DNA of 20,973 nucleotides from JBHIET01 sp046760785 (lineage in GTDB: Bacteria; Chloroflexota; Anaerolineae; B4-G1). The position numbers and the translations under genes were made by a program. The notes under the pieces were generated by a model. That model was not told where the DNA came from. It saw only the letters and a list, made by a program, of their open reading frames with translations, and searched no databases. Where the stretch lies: NCBI GenBank assembly GCA_046760785.1, contig JBHIET010000060.1, forward strand, positions 1 to 20,973, written 5' to 3'. Positions 7,141-15,800 of this stretch are shown here, in pieces. Positions within the stretch are counted from its first letter, which is position 1. Every line of letters starts with the position of its first letter.

Positions 7141-8220
7141 TCACGGAACGGTCGCCTCTCCGCTGCCCAGCAACTCCAGCGGGTGGACGTCGAAGTGTTG
7201 CACCCCCCAGACTTCGACGGTGTATGTGCCGGGTTCCAGGCCGGTCAGGTCCGCTGTCAGCGTATAGCCGCATATACAGCGGCACACCTCCCCCACATTG
7301 GTCTCTACCACCTTGATGACCTCCCCATCCCGCCCGGCCACCAATGTCAGTTCCGCGCAGCAGACGTACGATAGATTCTGCTCCAGATGGATAGCTCCGT
7401 CCTGGACGACGACCTGCACTCCCTCCCAGTCAGGAGGCATAGCGCCGAGTGTTATGGTTTCGTCGCACTCCCCCACATCGAACGACAGGGAGAGCGGTTC
7501 GTAGACGGGAGTCACCTGACCGTCGGCTCTCAGTGTGCCACTCCAAACCGCTCCAGCCCGCTGGTGAGTTAGGACGCTTTCATAACTCGGATGTGGTACC
7601 ACCGGGAAGGACATCTCCAGGGTCCACTCCCCGCTCCGCCAGGCCAGGACAGAGGCCCCCACCAGCCCCGGCTCCGTGATATCCTCCCGAACCCATCCCT
7701 CCCGCTGACCCAGGCCGAAGCCGGGGGCTGTCTGAGTCAGGTAGGCCAGGAGAGTCTGGAAGGCGATCTGCGGGTCACTCAGATCGCCGGAGGTCGGCAG
7801 GCAGATGACCACGCTTTGCCCTGTCCGGTCGGTGTGGACCTCATACTGCTCCCCTGCGACCTCCAGCAGGAGACGGTAGCCGGGCGTGATGACCTGGGCG
7901 TACATCATCCCTGGCTGGGGGCAACCCAGCCCGGCGTCGGGCCACTCGACTGGTTCGAATGAGAAAATGGTCACCTCCTCTGGAGCGATGCCGAGCTCGG
8001 CTGCCAGGTAGGCCATGGCAGCGTCAACCACGTCAGCCGGGGGAGTTGGCAAGGGGGAGTCGGGGCCTGGCCCCGGTTCGGTCAGGGGACTTTCGCCCAG
8101 CGCGGGCTGTGCCGGGGTGCTGGGACCGCCTGCCTCCTCAGCGATTGGCTGAGGGGTTGGCCCACAAGCCACCAGCGCGAGCACCACCAGGAACAAAAGA
8201 GTCACATGTCGCGTTTTCAT
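7141..8220 (-). CDS. Secreted lipoprotein of unknown function
   Basis: 359 residues. A lipoprotein signal peptide ends in the lipobox LVAC with lipidated C19, so the mature protein is tethered outside the membrane. A Pro/Gly/Ser-rich linker (20-62) follows. Next is a compact domain (about 63-140) with WPDAGLGCPQPGMMYAQVITPGYRLLLEV, a pattern I associate with small secreted proteins of Chloroflexota, with no known activity. The C-terminal part has two cysteine clusters, C297-C298 and C323-x-C325-x-C327, in a beta-rich segment ending TGLEPGTYTVEVWG. These could be metal ligands or disulfides. The start has a strong ribosome binding site (AGGAGG, 6 nt before the ATG). It is divergent from the phosphatase gene. 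The function is not known. Confidence 0.85.
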   Translation of the reverse strand: MKTRHVTLLFLVVLALVACGPTPQPIAEEAGGPSTPAQPALGESPLTEPGPGPDSPLPTPPADVVDAAMAYLAAELGIAPEEVTIFSFEPVEWPDAGLGCPQPGMMYAQVITPGYRLLLEVAGEQYEVHTDRTGQSVVICLPTSGDLSDPQIAFQTLLAYLTQTAPGFGLGQREGWVREDITEPGLVGASVLAWRSGEWTLEMSFPVVPHPSYESVLTHQRAGAVWSGTLRADGQVTPVYEPLSLSFDVGECDETITLGAMPPDWEGVQVVVQDGAIHLEQNLSYVCCAELTLVAGRDGEVIKVVETNVGEVCRCICGYTLTADLTGLEPGTYTVEVWGVQHFDVHPLELLGSGEATVP

Positions 8221-8280
8221 CAGTTGCCTCCTATGCTTGGTAGTCTATTGACGGGCCGCCTCATCGTTCTTTCACAGGAT

Positions 8281-8298
8281 GGGACGATTCCCCGTCCC
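8281..8298. promoter_or_regulatory. Small palindrome in the divergent intergenic region
   Basis: GGGACG-ATTCCC-CGTCCC gives a 6-bp perfect stem about 60 bp upstream of the lipoprotein start, between two divergent genes. It could be an operator site for a dimeric regulator, but that is inference. No convincing promoter for the lipoprotein gene was seen in this 239-bp gap. Confidence 0.3.
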
Positions 8299-8399
8299 AC
8301 TCGCTCTACAGGTGAAGCTATCTGTTCGTATAGACGTCCCTTGACCGCCGTTGGTTCCACTATGCGCCAGTGTAAGACACGAGCATGACGCCAGCCAGG

Positions 8400-8427
8400 T
8401 TGTGAAACACCGCAGGTCTGGTACAAT
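8400..8427 (+). promoter_or_regulatory. Sigma70-like promoter for the histidine phosphatase gene
   Basis: -35 TTGTGA (8400-8405), a 16-bp spacer and -10 TACAAT (8422-8427) lie 33 bp before the ATG. The -10 matches 5 of 6 consensus bases and the -35 matches 4 of 6. Confidence 0.5.
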
Positions 8428-8459
8428 CTAGGAGAGAGCAATGGAGCCCTGGAGGCAAG

Positions 8460-9110
8460 ATGATCACACTTATCCTCGCCCGCCACGGACAATCGCATGG
8501 CAACCTCGACCACTCGCTTGGCCAGGACACTGGTCTGACCGATCTGGGCCGTGAGCAAGCCTCGCGGTTGGGAAGGTGGCTGGTCGAGCGGGGCTACAAG
8601 TTCACCGCACTCTACTGCAGCCCCCTGCGCCGCGCCTGCCAGACTGCCGAAATCGTCAACGCACACTTCGGGCTGGAGATCGCGTTCGAGCCCGACCTGC
8701 GTGAATCCGAGGGAGACCATCTGAGCGGTCGGCCACGCCGCGCAAATCCGCTGGACGCGGACCACCCGCCGCCCTTCGGGCCGGAGTACGAGGGGTTACG
8801 CGAACGGGTGGCGCGAGCGACGGGGCGCATCCTGGCCGAAAACCCGGAGGGGCAGGTACTCGTCGTCGCCCACGCTGGCACACTGGGCACTATGCTGCGC
8901 TGTATCCTGTCCACCCACGCCCTGCTCGTGCACACCGAATTTGGGGCGGTGCATGCTCTACGCTGGGAAGACGGTCGCTGGATTCTGCACTACCTGAATC
9001 GCACGCCGAGCTGGCCCGCGGAGGGGTTCACGCTATCTACGAATCCCCAGAAGCGAAGCCGGGGAGACCTGTCTGGGGGCTCCCCGGCTTTTGAACGCAG
9101 GCGGTTATGA
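8460..9110 (+). CDS. Histidine phosphatase family protein (phosphoglycerate mutase-like)
   Basis: 216 residues. The phosphoryl-accepting histidine lies in the N-terminal ARHGQSHGN motif (R8, H9, G10). Partners seen are R57/R58 in SPLRRACQTAEIV, the acidic RESEGD (E82/E84), and the second histidine H138 in VVAHAGTLGTML. All core residues of the family are present. Members remove phosphate from varied small molecules or act as phosphoglycerate mutases; the substrate cannot be told here. The start has GGAGG 4 nt before the ATG, with a promoter just upstream. The last 18-20 residues lie on and beyond a strong terminator hairpin and look unlike a folded domain. The natural stop may have been lost. 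The end overlaps the convergent membrane-protein gene by 6 bp. Confidence 0.9.
   Translation: MITLILARHGQSHGNLDHSLGQDTGLTDLGREQASRLGRWLVERGYKFTALYCSPLRRACQTAEIVNAHFGLEIAFEPDLRESEGDHLSGRPRRANPLDADHPPPFGPEYEGLRERVARATGRILAENPEGQVLVVAHAGTLGTMLRCILSTHALLVHTEFGAVHALRWEDGRWILHYLNRTPSWPAEGFTLSTNPQKRSRGDLSGGSPAFERRRL
9056..9092 (+). terminator. Intrinsic terminator lying inside the 3' end of the phosphatase gene
   Basis: Arms AAGCCGGGGAG (9056/9057-9066) and CTCCCCGGCTT (9080-9090) form an 11-bp stem, followed by TTTT overlapping its base (9089-9092). It ends 18 bp before the phosphatase stop codon, so transcription could end before the stop. Confidence 0.7.
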
Positions 9111-10196
9111 TACGCTTTCTGCGTCGCTTTTGGCCTCCTCCTCCGGCAGCTCGATGGGCTCGGCCTCCTCAAGCGGCGAAGGGGACGACGTGGGGCGAGA
9201 TGGCACGTAGGCCGTCGTGCCGAAGCGGGTCAGCACCACGGCCCCCAATCCCAGGCAGCCCAGGACGAAGATCAGTGCCCACCCCAGCGGCGCCAGGCAC
9301 AGTGCGGCGCTCAGCCCAGCGCTGACCACAGTGATGAGCAATGTGCCCAGCCCGGCGGCCCACAGTGGCACAGCCCCATGGGCGTTGAGCGCCTGCAGCA
9401 GCCGCTCTCCCACCAACTCGCCGATCCCGATCCAGCCGAACAGACCTGCCGCGCCCAGGGCAAGCGCCGCCAGCACTGCGACCGGCGACAGGCAGATCGT
9501 GAACAGTAGTACGACGATGAGCATCACAGCGGCGACTGCCGTCAGCAGCCCGATCCCAAAACTGGGCCACGAAGCCCCGACCACAGCTTGCCCCACCTGC
9601 ACCGTCTGCTGCGGCCAGACCAGCGCCACCAGCCCGGCTACCGCAGCGATCACCAGTATCGCGGCCACGCCGCGTATGGCCCCGAACACCCAACCCAGCA
9701 CCCGTTCCGGACCAGAGATCCAGAAGGTGGTTGGGGATGGCACCGGGACCGGGAAGTTGCGCCAGCGCCCGAAACGAAGGTCGCCCAGGGGAATGCCCTC
9801 GATGATCCCCCCATCCACGCGGGCTCCCTCCTCCTGTTCGAGGTCGCAGTTCCAAGTGCACACGACGTCTCCTTCCACTCGGGCGTCCTCGCCCAGGTTG
9901 ATATCCCCGCCGGAGACGACCAGGTCCCCCTCGATGATACCTTCCACGTCGGCGCTGCCATTCCAGATGACGACAGAGCCTTCCGCATAGCTGCCCGCCT
10001 CCAGGGTCACGTCGCCGTTGAAGACGACCAGGTCGCCGTCTAACCGCTCGCCTTCCTCCAGCGTATAGTCCTCACCCCAAATGGTGATACCGCCGTTATC
10101 AGGCGGACCGTCGTCCGCCAGTGCTGGTGTGGCTGGAAATAGAAGCAGCCCCGCAGCCAGCAGCATAACCAGCCAGATCAACCATCGTCTGTGCAT
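9105..10196 (-). CDS. Exported bactofilin-like (polymer-forming) domain protein with four or more membrane helices
   Basis: 363 residues. A signal peptide (1-27, cleavage after PALA) comes first. Residues about 45-140 form a repetitive beta-helix of the polymer-forming/bactofilin type, with phrases such as GDLVVFNGDVTLEAGSYAEGSVVIWNGSADVEGIIEGDLVVSGGDINL. Several hydrophobic segments follow (about 168-195, 212-240, 243-265, 280-345), then a short acidic cytoplasmic tail (EEAEPIELPEEEAKSD). Bactofilins usually lack signal peptides, so this is the exported variant fused to a membrane domain. A strong GGAGGTG lies before the ATG. It is the last gene of the sigma/anti-sigma operon, 23 bp after the lipoprotein gene. 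A role in envelope sensing or scaffolding is inferred. Confidence 0.85.
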   Translation of the reverse strand: MHRRWLIWLVMLLAAGLLLFPATPALADDGPPDNGGITIWGEDYTLEEGERLDGDLVVFNGDVTLEAGSYAEGSVVIWNGSADVEGIIEGDLVVSGGDINLGEDARVEGDVVCTWNCDLEQEEGARVDGGIIEGIPLGDLRFGRWRNFPVPVPSPTTFWISGPERVLGWVFGAIRGVAAILVIAAVAGLVALVWPQQTVQVGQAVVGASWPSFGIGLLTAVAAVMLIVVLLFTICLSPVAVLAALALGAAGLFGWIGIGELVGERLLQALNAHGAVPLWAAGLGTLLITVVSAGLSAALCLAPLGWALIFVLGCLGLGAVVLTRFGTTAYVPSRPTSSPSPLEEAEPIELPEEEAKSDAESVS

Positions 10197-10219
10197 CGTC
10201 TCACCTCCGTAGGCAGTGC

Positions 10220-11122
10220 CTAGTCCTCGTTGGATACTTCGATCAGCCTCAGCGCGCCGATGCCTGTAGTGACCTGGATACGCAGCTCGGTCTCTGCCTC
10301 GCCGAGGGCGTCGTTGACGTAGGCGTCGCCTTGGCGCTCCAAGCCCGACGCACTCACGCTCGACAGTCCGCCTTCCACCTCAACCCGCACGCCCACGTCG
10401 TCGGGCAACCGCAGCGTAACCGAACCGAGGCCAGTCATGACATGTACATCAGCCGAGTGGGGCCAGGCCCCCGTGAAGTCCAGAGTAATGTCGCCCACGC
10501 CGCCTTGTACCTTCACCCGCTCCGGGCTAGCGTAGCCGATGCCCCTCACTTCCAGTTTCGAGGCCCCGGCGTCCAGCGTAAAGTCACTCATCTCGGCCTC
10601 ATTCGGCTCGCCGAAGCGCACCTCGAAATCTCCCGCACCCACATCCAGGTCTAGCTCAGTAAGTTGCAGCCCGGTGAAGTCCAACTCACCGTCACCGGCA
10701 CCGATATCGAAATCCATCTTGAGCGGGATCTCAGGCGAGAACTCCAGCTCCCACTCGTTGTGGATGCTCCCGGTGGGAATGCCCCAATCTTCATCAATGT
10801 CTCCCTGTCTGACGCTCAGCACCCCATTCTCGTAGGTCACCTCCGGCCCCAGTCGCTCGACGTTGTAACGGAAGTGACCGGAGAAGAGATCATCGGAGTC
10901 CCCGGCTTCGACCTCCAGCTCCCCCGCGCCGAAGTGAACCTCAATGGCGGCCGATTCTTCGCCCGCGAGAGGGATTGTCTCTTGCTCGTCCCGCATCTCA
11001 CCGACTTCGATTGTTGGCACGTGGACTTCGATAGTCGGCCATTGTGGCAGGGATACTATGCAACACGCGAGTTGGCTACTCAGCAGCAGAAACGCCGCCA
11101 GTATGATCGTTGGCTGTTTCAC
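10220..11122 (-). CDS. Toast-rack / LiaF-like lipoprotein of the envelope-stress operon
   Basis: About 300 residues. I choose GTG 11122 (MKQPTIILAAFLLLSSQLACC), which has AAAGGAG 7 nt upstream. A frame extended to 11155 puts the ribosome binding site inside the coding region. The N-terminus is a signal peptide ending in QLACC, an imperfect lipobox. The rest is a repetitive beta structure with many short GAG-type turns (FGAGELEVEAGDSDDL, DIGAGDGELDFTG, DVGAGDFEVRFGE, TGLGSVTLRLPDDVGVRVEVEGGLSSV). This matches the N-terminal toast-rack domain plus a C-terminal domain like LiaF/DUF4097. LiaF-type proteins act in cell-envelope antibiotic stress responses. It lies between the anti-sigma factor and the bactofilin-like protein, so a sensing role at the membrane surface is plausible but inferred. 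Confidence 0.83.
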   Translation of the reverse strand: MKQPTIILAAFLLLSSQLACCIVSLPQWPTIEVHVPTIEVGEMRDEQETIPLAGEESAAIEVHFGAGELEVEAGDSDDLFSGHFRYNVERLGPEVTYENGVLSVRQGDIDEDWGIPTGSIHNEWELEFSPEIPLKMDFDIGAGDGELDFTGLQLTELDLDVGAGDFEVRFGEPNEAEMSDFTLDAGASKLEVRGIGYASPERVKVQGGVGDITLDFTGAWPHSADVHVMTGLGSVTLRLPDDVGVRVEVEGGLSSVSASGLERQGDAYVNDALGEAETELRIQVTTGIGALRLIEVSNED

Positions 11123-11165
11123 TTGCATTCTCCTTTGATCAAACGTCGCTTGCAAATCCGCGAAC

Positions 11166-11705
11166 CTACGTTAATGCACTGCCCCGCAGGCGGCGTACTG
11201 CGCCCATCCACAGACTGTTCAGTGCCAGCGCCACTGCCAGACCGCACAGGCCCAGGAAGGCCAGGGGGATGAGAAGCTTTTCTAGCAGCACCAGCAGTGC
11301 ACGACCTATTGTTCCCAGGGAGGCCAGCAATTGGACGAAGGTCTCTGGGCCACCGCTGACCAGGGCAGGCACGATGCCCATCGCGTCCAATAAGCCCAGG
11401 AGGGCCGGGGCCAGCGCGAGCAGTGCCAGCGCCACCGTCCCAAACGTCAGTGCCGTGCCACCGATGATCGCTCGGCGTGCCTGTTCTCTCCGGCCCAGGC
11501 GGGCCATAACCCGCACGCGCACGCGGACCGGGGCTTGCACCATCGGCGCGGAGGCCAGCAGGAGATCGAGCTTCTGCAGGCTGCGCCACTCGGCCTGGCA
11601 CGCGCCGCACGTGGATAGATGGTCTTCCAGGAGAGTAATCTCCGAGTTCTCAAGACGGCCATCCAATCGTTCCGACATCGTTTGACTGGCCTGTTTACAA
11701 CGCAT
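11166..11705 (-). CDS. Zinc-finger anti-sigma factor, membrane-bound
   Basis: 179 residues. The N-terminus carries a ZAS-type anti-sigma domain with H29-x3-C33-x2-C36 (DHLSTCGACQAEW); C3 may be the fourth zinc ligand. Hydrophobic segments at about 78-110 and 123-167 give two to three membrane helices. Known members bind and silence their partner ECF sigma factor until an envelope signal releases it. The ATG lies inside the end of the sigma gene, overlapping by 11 bp (11695-11705), which implies translational coupling. There is no large extracytoplasmic sensor domain of its own, so the signal may come through the two downstream envelope proteins. Confidence 0.88.
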   Translation of the reverse strand: MRCKQASQTMSERLDGRLENSEITLLEDHLSTCGACQAEWRSLQKLDLLLASAPMVQAPVRVRVRVMARLGRREQARRAIIGGTALTFGTVALALLALAPALLGLLDAMGIVPALVSGGPETFVQLLASLGTIGRALLVLLEKLLIPLAFLGLCGLAVALALNSLWMGAVRRLRGSALT

Positions 11706-12255
11706 TGTCGGTTTCTCCTTGTACCGTCCTTGCCAGAGCGCGCCGGGCGCGGTGAAGCCGCGATTTGACCGCGCTCACCGTCAGGTTCAGCGCCTCAGCG
11801 ATCTCCTCGTAGGAGTAGTCGTACCAGTAGCGGAGTGTGATCGCCGCCCGGTCGGTGGGCGAGAGCGTTGCCAGCAGTTGCTGTATCCGGTTTTCCCGCT
11901 CTTGCCACACCACCGCAGATTCCGGGTTGGGATCGGCGCTCGCCAGCCGCTCCGGCGCGGCGATCTCGTCTTCAAACGACAGCCAGGTGATTCGCCGGCG
12001 GCGTAGCCGATCAATGCAATAGTGCGAAGTGATGGACAGCAGCCAGGAGCGGAAAGGCCGCTGCAAGTCATAACTGTGCAGTTTTGTGTAGACCCGCAAG
12101 AACGTCTCCTGAGCGGCTTCCTCGGCTTCGCCTGCATTGCCCAACATCCGGTAGGCCAGGTTGTAGACGGGCGTCTGATAGGCCACAACCAGACGACCGA
12201 ACGCGGCCTGGTCACCCCTCCGTGCCAGTCGAATCCACTCTGCTTCGTCGCTCAC
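11695..12255 (-). CDS. ECF-type RNA polymerase sigma factor
   Basis: 186 residues with sigma70 region 2 (about 10-80: AYQTPVYNLAYRMLGNAGEAEEAAQETFLRVY, then RSWLLSITSHYCIDRLRRRR) and region 4 (about 120-175: LSPTDRAAITLRYWYDYSYEEIAEALNLTVSAVKSRLHRARRAL). Regions 1 and 3 are absent, as in ECF (group 4) sigma factors. It directs RNA polymerase to a small stress regulon. It starts at GTG 12255 with GGGAG 7 nt upstream and is followed at once by its anti-sigma factor. An ECF-style promoter about 42 bp upstream suggests it transcribes its own operon. Confidence 0.94.
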   Translation of the reverse strand: MSDEAEWIRLARRGDQAAFGRLVVAYQTPVYNLAYRMLGNAGEAEEAAQETFLRVYTKLHSYDLQRPFRSWLLSITSHYCIDRLRRRRITWLSFEDEIAAPERLASADPNPESAVVWQERENRIQQLLATLSPTDRAAITLRYWYDYSYEEIAEALNLTVSAVKSRLHRARRALARTVQGETDNAL

Positions 12256-12296
12256 ACGTCTGCTCCCACCCAGCCTGAACGCCTCCAGGCAATCTC

Positions 12297-12324
12297 TATA
12301 CGCACGAGTCCCAGCGGGGTTGCA
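12297..12324 (-). promoter_or_regulatory. ECF-type promoter of the sigma/anti-sigma operon
   Basis: On the minus strand, TGCAAC (12319-12324), exactly 16 bp, then CGTATA (12297-12302). This resembles the AAC / CGT pattern and spacing of known ECF promoters such as TGAAAC-N16-CGTA for SigW. It lies 42 bp from the sigma GTG start. Autoregulation is inferred. Confidence 0.6.
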
Positions 12325-12354
12325 CAGTATGCTGAGCGCAATAAGAGGCCCAAG

Positions 12355-12436
12355 CCCGCTGAAGCGAGCTGTTCCAGGGCGGTTTATCGCCCTTTGCCCT
12401 TTCAGCCCGACGATTCATCGTCAGGCAGCGAGCGGG
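12355..12436. repeat. Structured palindromic repeat
   Basis: An imperfect outer stem (CCCGCT...CTG near 12355-12371 with CAGCGAGCGGG at 12426-12436) encloses two hairpins: AGGGCG/CGCCCT (12376-12393) and GACGAT/ATCGTC (12409-12422). The phrases GGGCGGTTTA and TTTCAGCC also occur in the 5372-5550 element, suggesting a related repeat family. Confidence 0.45.
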
Positions 12437-12514
12437 AAGACTCCATCCACCGGCGAGACATTACTCAAGTGAGCTCAGTATATTCTCCTTGTTCGAGCCG
12501 GGTTTGTCAAGTTT

Positions 12515-12710
12515 GCTAGCACGAATAAGTCCTGGGTTAACTCAAGAGACTAGCGAGCGTCGGTCGAGTGCGAAGCGTATTGAGACCAGCGAGCGGGTTC
12601 TCGAGCGCAACCCGCTTGGTCTCGATATGGCCTTCGGCCTACTCGACCGGCGCTCGTCCTGAGCCTGTCGGGCTAGCCTCTTTCTTGACCCAACGGTTAT
12701 TCGCGCTAAC
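12515..12710. mobile_element. MITE-like element of about 196 bp with imperfect terminal inverted repeats
   Basis: The left end GCTAGCACGAATAA (12515-12528) and right end TTATTCGCGCTAAC (12697-12710) are near-perfect inverted repeats. The symmetry continues inward through TGGGTTAA / TTGACCCA. Between them lies a long REP-like hairpin (separate entry). TAACTCAAG appears at 12538-12546 and 12707-12715. No reading frame is convincing. It could be a non-autonomous element or a complex intergenic repeat. Its right end lies just before the promoter of the beta-helix gene. Confidence 0.45.
12554..12657. repeat. Long REP-like hairpin
   Basis: The left arm (12554-12599) and right arm (12609-12657) are complementary over about 45 bp with some mismatches. 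Core matches are GGTCGAGT / ACTCGACC, TGAGACCA / TGGTCTCG and GCGGGTT / AACCCGC around a 9-nt loop. The phrase GGTCTCGATATGGCCTTCGGCC is typical of dispersed palindromic repeats in high-GC bacteria. A direct phrase related to the 7000-7100 repeats follows it. Confidence 0.6.
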
Positions 12711-12717
12711 TCAAGTT

Positions 12718-12746
12718 TTGGCTTTTCCGTCCAGACGTGCTACAAT
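12718..12746 (+). promoter_or_regulatory. Sigma70-like promoter for the beta-helix protein gene
   Basis: -35 TTGGCT (12718-12723), a 17-bp spacer and -10 TACAAT (12741-12746), about 84 bp before the ATG at 12830. The -35 lies only 8 bp from the end of the MITE-like element. Confidence 0.5.
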
Positions 12747-12829
12747 AACTCACGCTGGTGACCACCGGGGGAATAGTTGCGGGGGATGGTCGGCGTCTGT
12801 CTCACTCATGCGCTCGGAGGAGGTGCAAG

Positions 12830-15800
12830 ATGAACAAACGGAAACGAGTTCCATTCATCTTTGCTGCTGCCATGCTGGCGATAACCCTGGCGCTGCTCTT
12901 GCTGATTCTGCTGGGCGGGCCAGCTCGTCTTGTCCAGGCCGATCCTGGGATCGTTTGCGTCGCTCCGGGCGGAATGGGGTGCAGCGGCCCTTGCGGAGCT
13001 TGCTACGCCTCCGTCCAGGCCGCCGTGGACGCCGCCTCCACTGGCGACGAGATCCTCGTTGCCACCGGGGTCTACACTGGCGTAGGCGTACGTCCCCGCA
13101 ACGATTTCGTGACCACCGGCGTTGTCACCCAGGTGGTTTACGTCAGTAAGACGGTCACGGTTCGAGGGGGCTACACGACCACCAACTGGACCCGCAATCC
13201 CATCTCCTACCCCACCACGTTGGATGCGGAGGGGCTTGGACGCGTGATCTATGCTACCGGGGACATCACCCTCACGCTCGAGGGGTTGCGGTTGACCGAC
13301 GGCGCGGCCAAGGGTGGTGGTGGCATCTACACTTATAAGGCCCGCCCTGTCGTCAGCGACTGCCACGTCTACAGCAACACGGTCACAAATGCTCCCGGCG
13401 GAGGGATCTACCTGGGTGATAGCGACGGTGCTGTGCTGAGGGATAACCGTGTGTATAGCAACACGGCTGTCTACGGTGGTGGGATCGCGTTGGTGTATAG
13501 CGACGACGCCGTGTTGATGGGCAACCGGGTGTACAGCAACACGGCCGACCTAGCTAGCGGCGGCGGGATCTGCCTGCAGGTCAGCCACGGCGTCACACTA
13601 ACGGGCAACGCGGTCTTCAGCAACACGGCTGTCGAACACGGCGGTGGGGTCTACGTCGAGGACAGCGACTACACCGTGCTGACGAGCAACGACATCTTTG
13701 GCAACACGGCCAATCAGTATGGCGGCGGGGTGCGCCTCACAAACAATCCCACGGCCACGTTGATAGGCAACGCGGCCTACGGCAACACGGCCAACGGGTA
13801 CGGCGGCGGGATCAACCTCGTCGGCTGCGATAACGCGAGGCTGGCGTACAACGACGTTTTCAGCAACACAGCTAACCAGATGGGCGGTGGAGTCCTCCTC
13901 ACTTCCAGCGATGACATCACACTGGCGGGCAACCAGGTCTACCGCAACACAGCCGCTACCGGTGGCGGCGGGATCGAACTCCATAGCAGCGGCGACGCCA
14001 TGCTGGTGAACAACGTGGTGGTGGAGAACTGGCTTACCACCAGTGGCGGCGGAGCAGGCATCCTCGTGGTTAACGCCGAAGCCCGCTTGCTGCACACTAC
14101 CATCGCTCGTAACACGGGCGGACATGGGAGCGGCGTCTACTTGGAACCCTATGGAGGCCAGCGCAGCATCGTGGCCATGACCAACACGATCCTGGTTAGC
14201 CACACAATCGGCATCGAAGCCGTGGGGGAGGCCACAGCCACACTGGAGGCCACGCTGTGGGGTGATGGGGGCTGGGCCAACATCACCGATACGCTGGGCA
14301 GCGCTATCTTCACTGGCACGCAGAGCTACCCGCACAACCCCGCCTTCGTGGATCCCGACGGTGGTGATTACCACATCGGCTCCACATCGGCGGCCATCAA
14401 CAAGGGCGTGGACACCGAAGCGAGCGATGACATTGACGGGGACCCTCGTCCCTTTGGGGGGGCGCCCGACTTGGGGGCGGACGAGCGGGTCTGCTTTGTG
14501 CGCCTCAACGATATCTCCTACGACACCGTCCAAGCGGCGATAGACGCCAGCACATCTAACACTGACGTGGTGAAGGTGGCCGGCATCTGCCGGGGCGTGC
14601 AGACGCGCAATTCGTCTCAGCAGGTGGCCTACATCAACAAAACCTTGACGCTGCGGGGCGGCTACGGCCCCGACTTTGCTGTTCGGGACCCTGACGCTTA
14701 CCCCACCACACTGGATGCCCAGAGGCGGGGGCGTGTGATCTACATCTCCGGGGACGTCACCCCCACCGTAGAGGGCCTCATCCTTACCGGAGGCAACGCC
14801 AGCAACGCGGGCACCGACGCCGGGCGGGGTGGCGGCTTCTATTGCTCCCAGGCCGAGGCCCTCATCGTGAACAACGTAATCACCAATAACGTCGCCAGCA
14901 CCAGCACCACTGCTGAGGGACACGGCGGTGGCCTGTACCTCCGATATAGCGACGCCATGGTCAGCGGCAATATCATCGTCAGCAACACCGCCAGCACCGC
15001 CCACATTGGCCTTGGGGGCGGCTTCTACCTCGGTAACAGCAACGCCACGGTCAGCGGCAACACTATTATCAACAACACCGCTGGAGCCGAGAGCGAAAGT
15101 CGCGGCGGTGGCCTACACCTATATCAGAGCGCTGCCACGGTCAGCGACAACACGATCTGTGGGAACGCTGCTGCCTCCGGTGGCGGGGGCTCGGGTGGTG
15201 GGCTGCGGCTGTTCTACAGCGACGCGACGATTGATGGCAACACCATCGTCAGCAATACCGCTGACTGGGGTGGCGGGGGCCTGAAAAGCGAGAACAGCGG
15301 CTTCTTCACCGTGACCAACAACATCATTGCCCAGAATCGTGGCACTGGCGGGGTGTATGCCTGGGCTCATAGTTCCACCCCTTCCCAGGGAGTGCTGGTG
15401 AATAACACCGTTGCCGGGAATGGCGGCTATGGAGTGTACCTGTCGGAATACTCCACCCTCACTCTGACCAACAATATCGTCGTCAGCCATACCACCGGCG
15501 TCTACGCTCGATCGAACGCTACCAACACCGTCGTTGCGGATTACACGCTTTTCTATGGTAACACCGATGACACCGACGGCGGTGTCATTGCCAGCACCCA
15601 CGAGATCATCGGGGAGGCCCCCACGTTCGTCAACTCGGCGGGGTGGGACTATCACCTCCGGGCGGGATCACCCGCCATTGACGCCGGCCACCCGGCCGGA
15701 GTACCGCCCGCCCCAACGGCTGACATAGACGGGGACACGCGGCCTGTGGATGGCGACCTGGACGGCATGGCCACAGTGGACATCGGCGCCGACGAGTTCA

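Noticed and set aside
13598..15004. Long open frame (468 codons) on the minus strand opposite the beta-helix gene
   Set aside because: It mirrors a repetitive GC-rich gene; the product is a low-complexity V/A/H/D-rich repeat with no domain, ribosome binding site or promoter.
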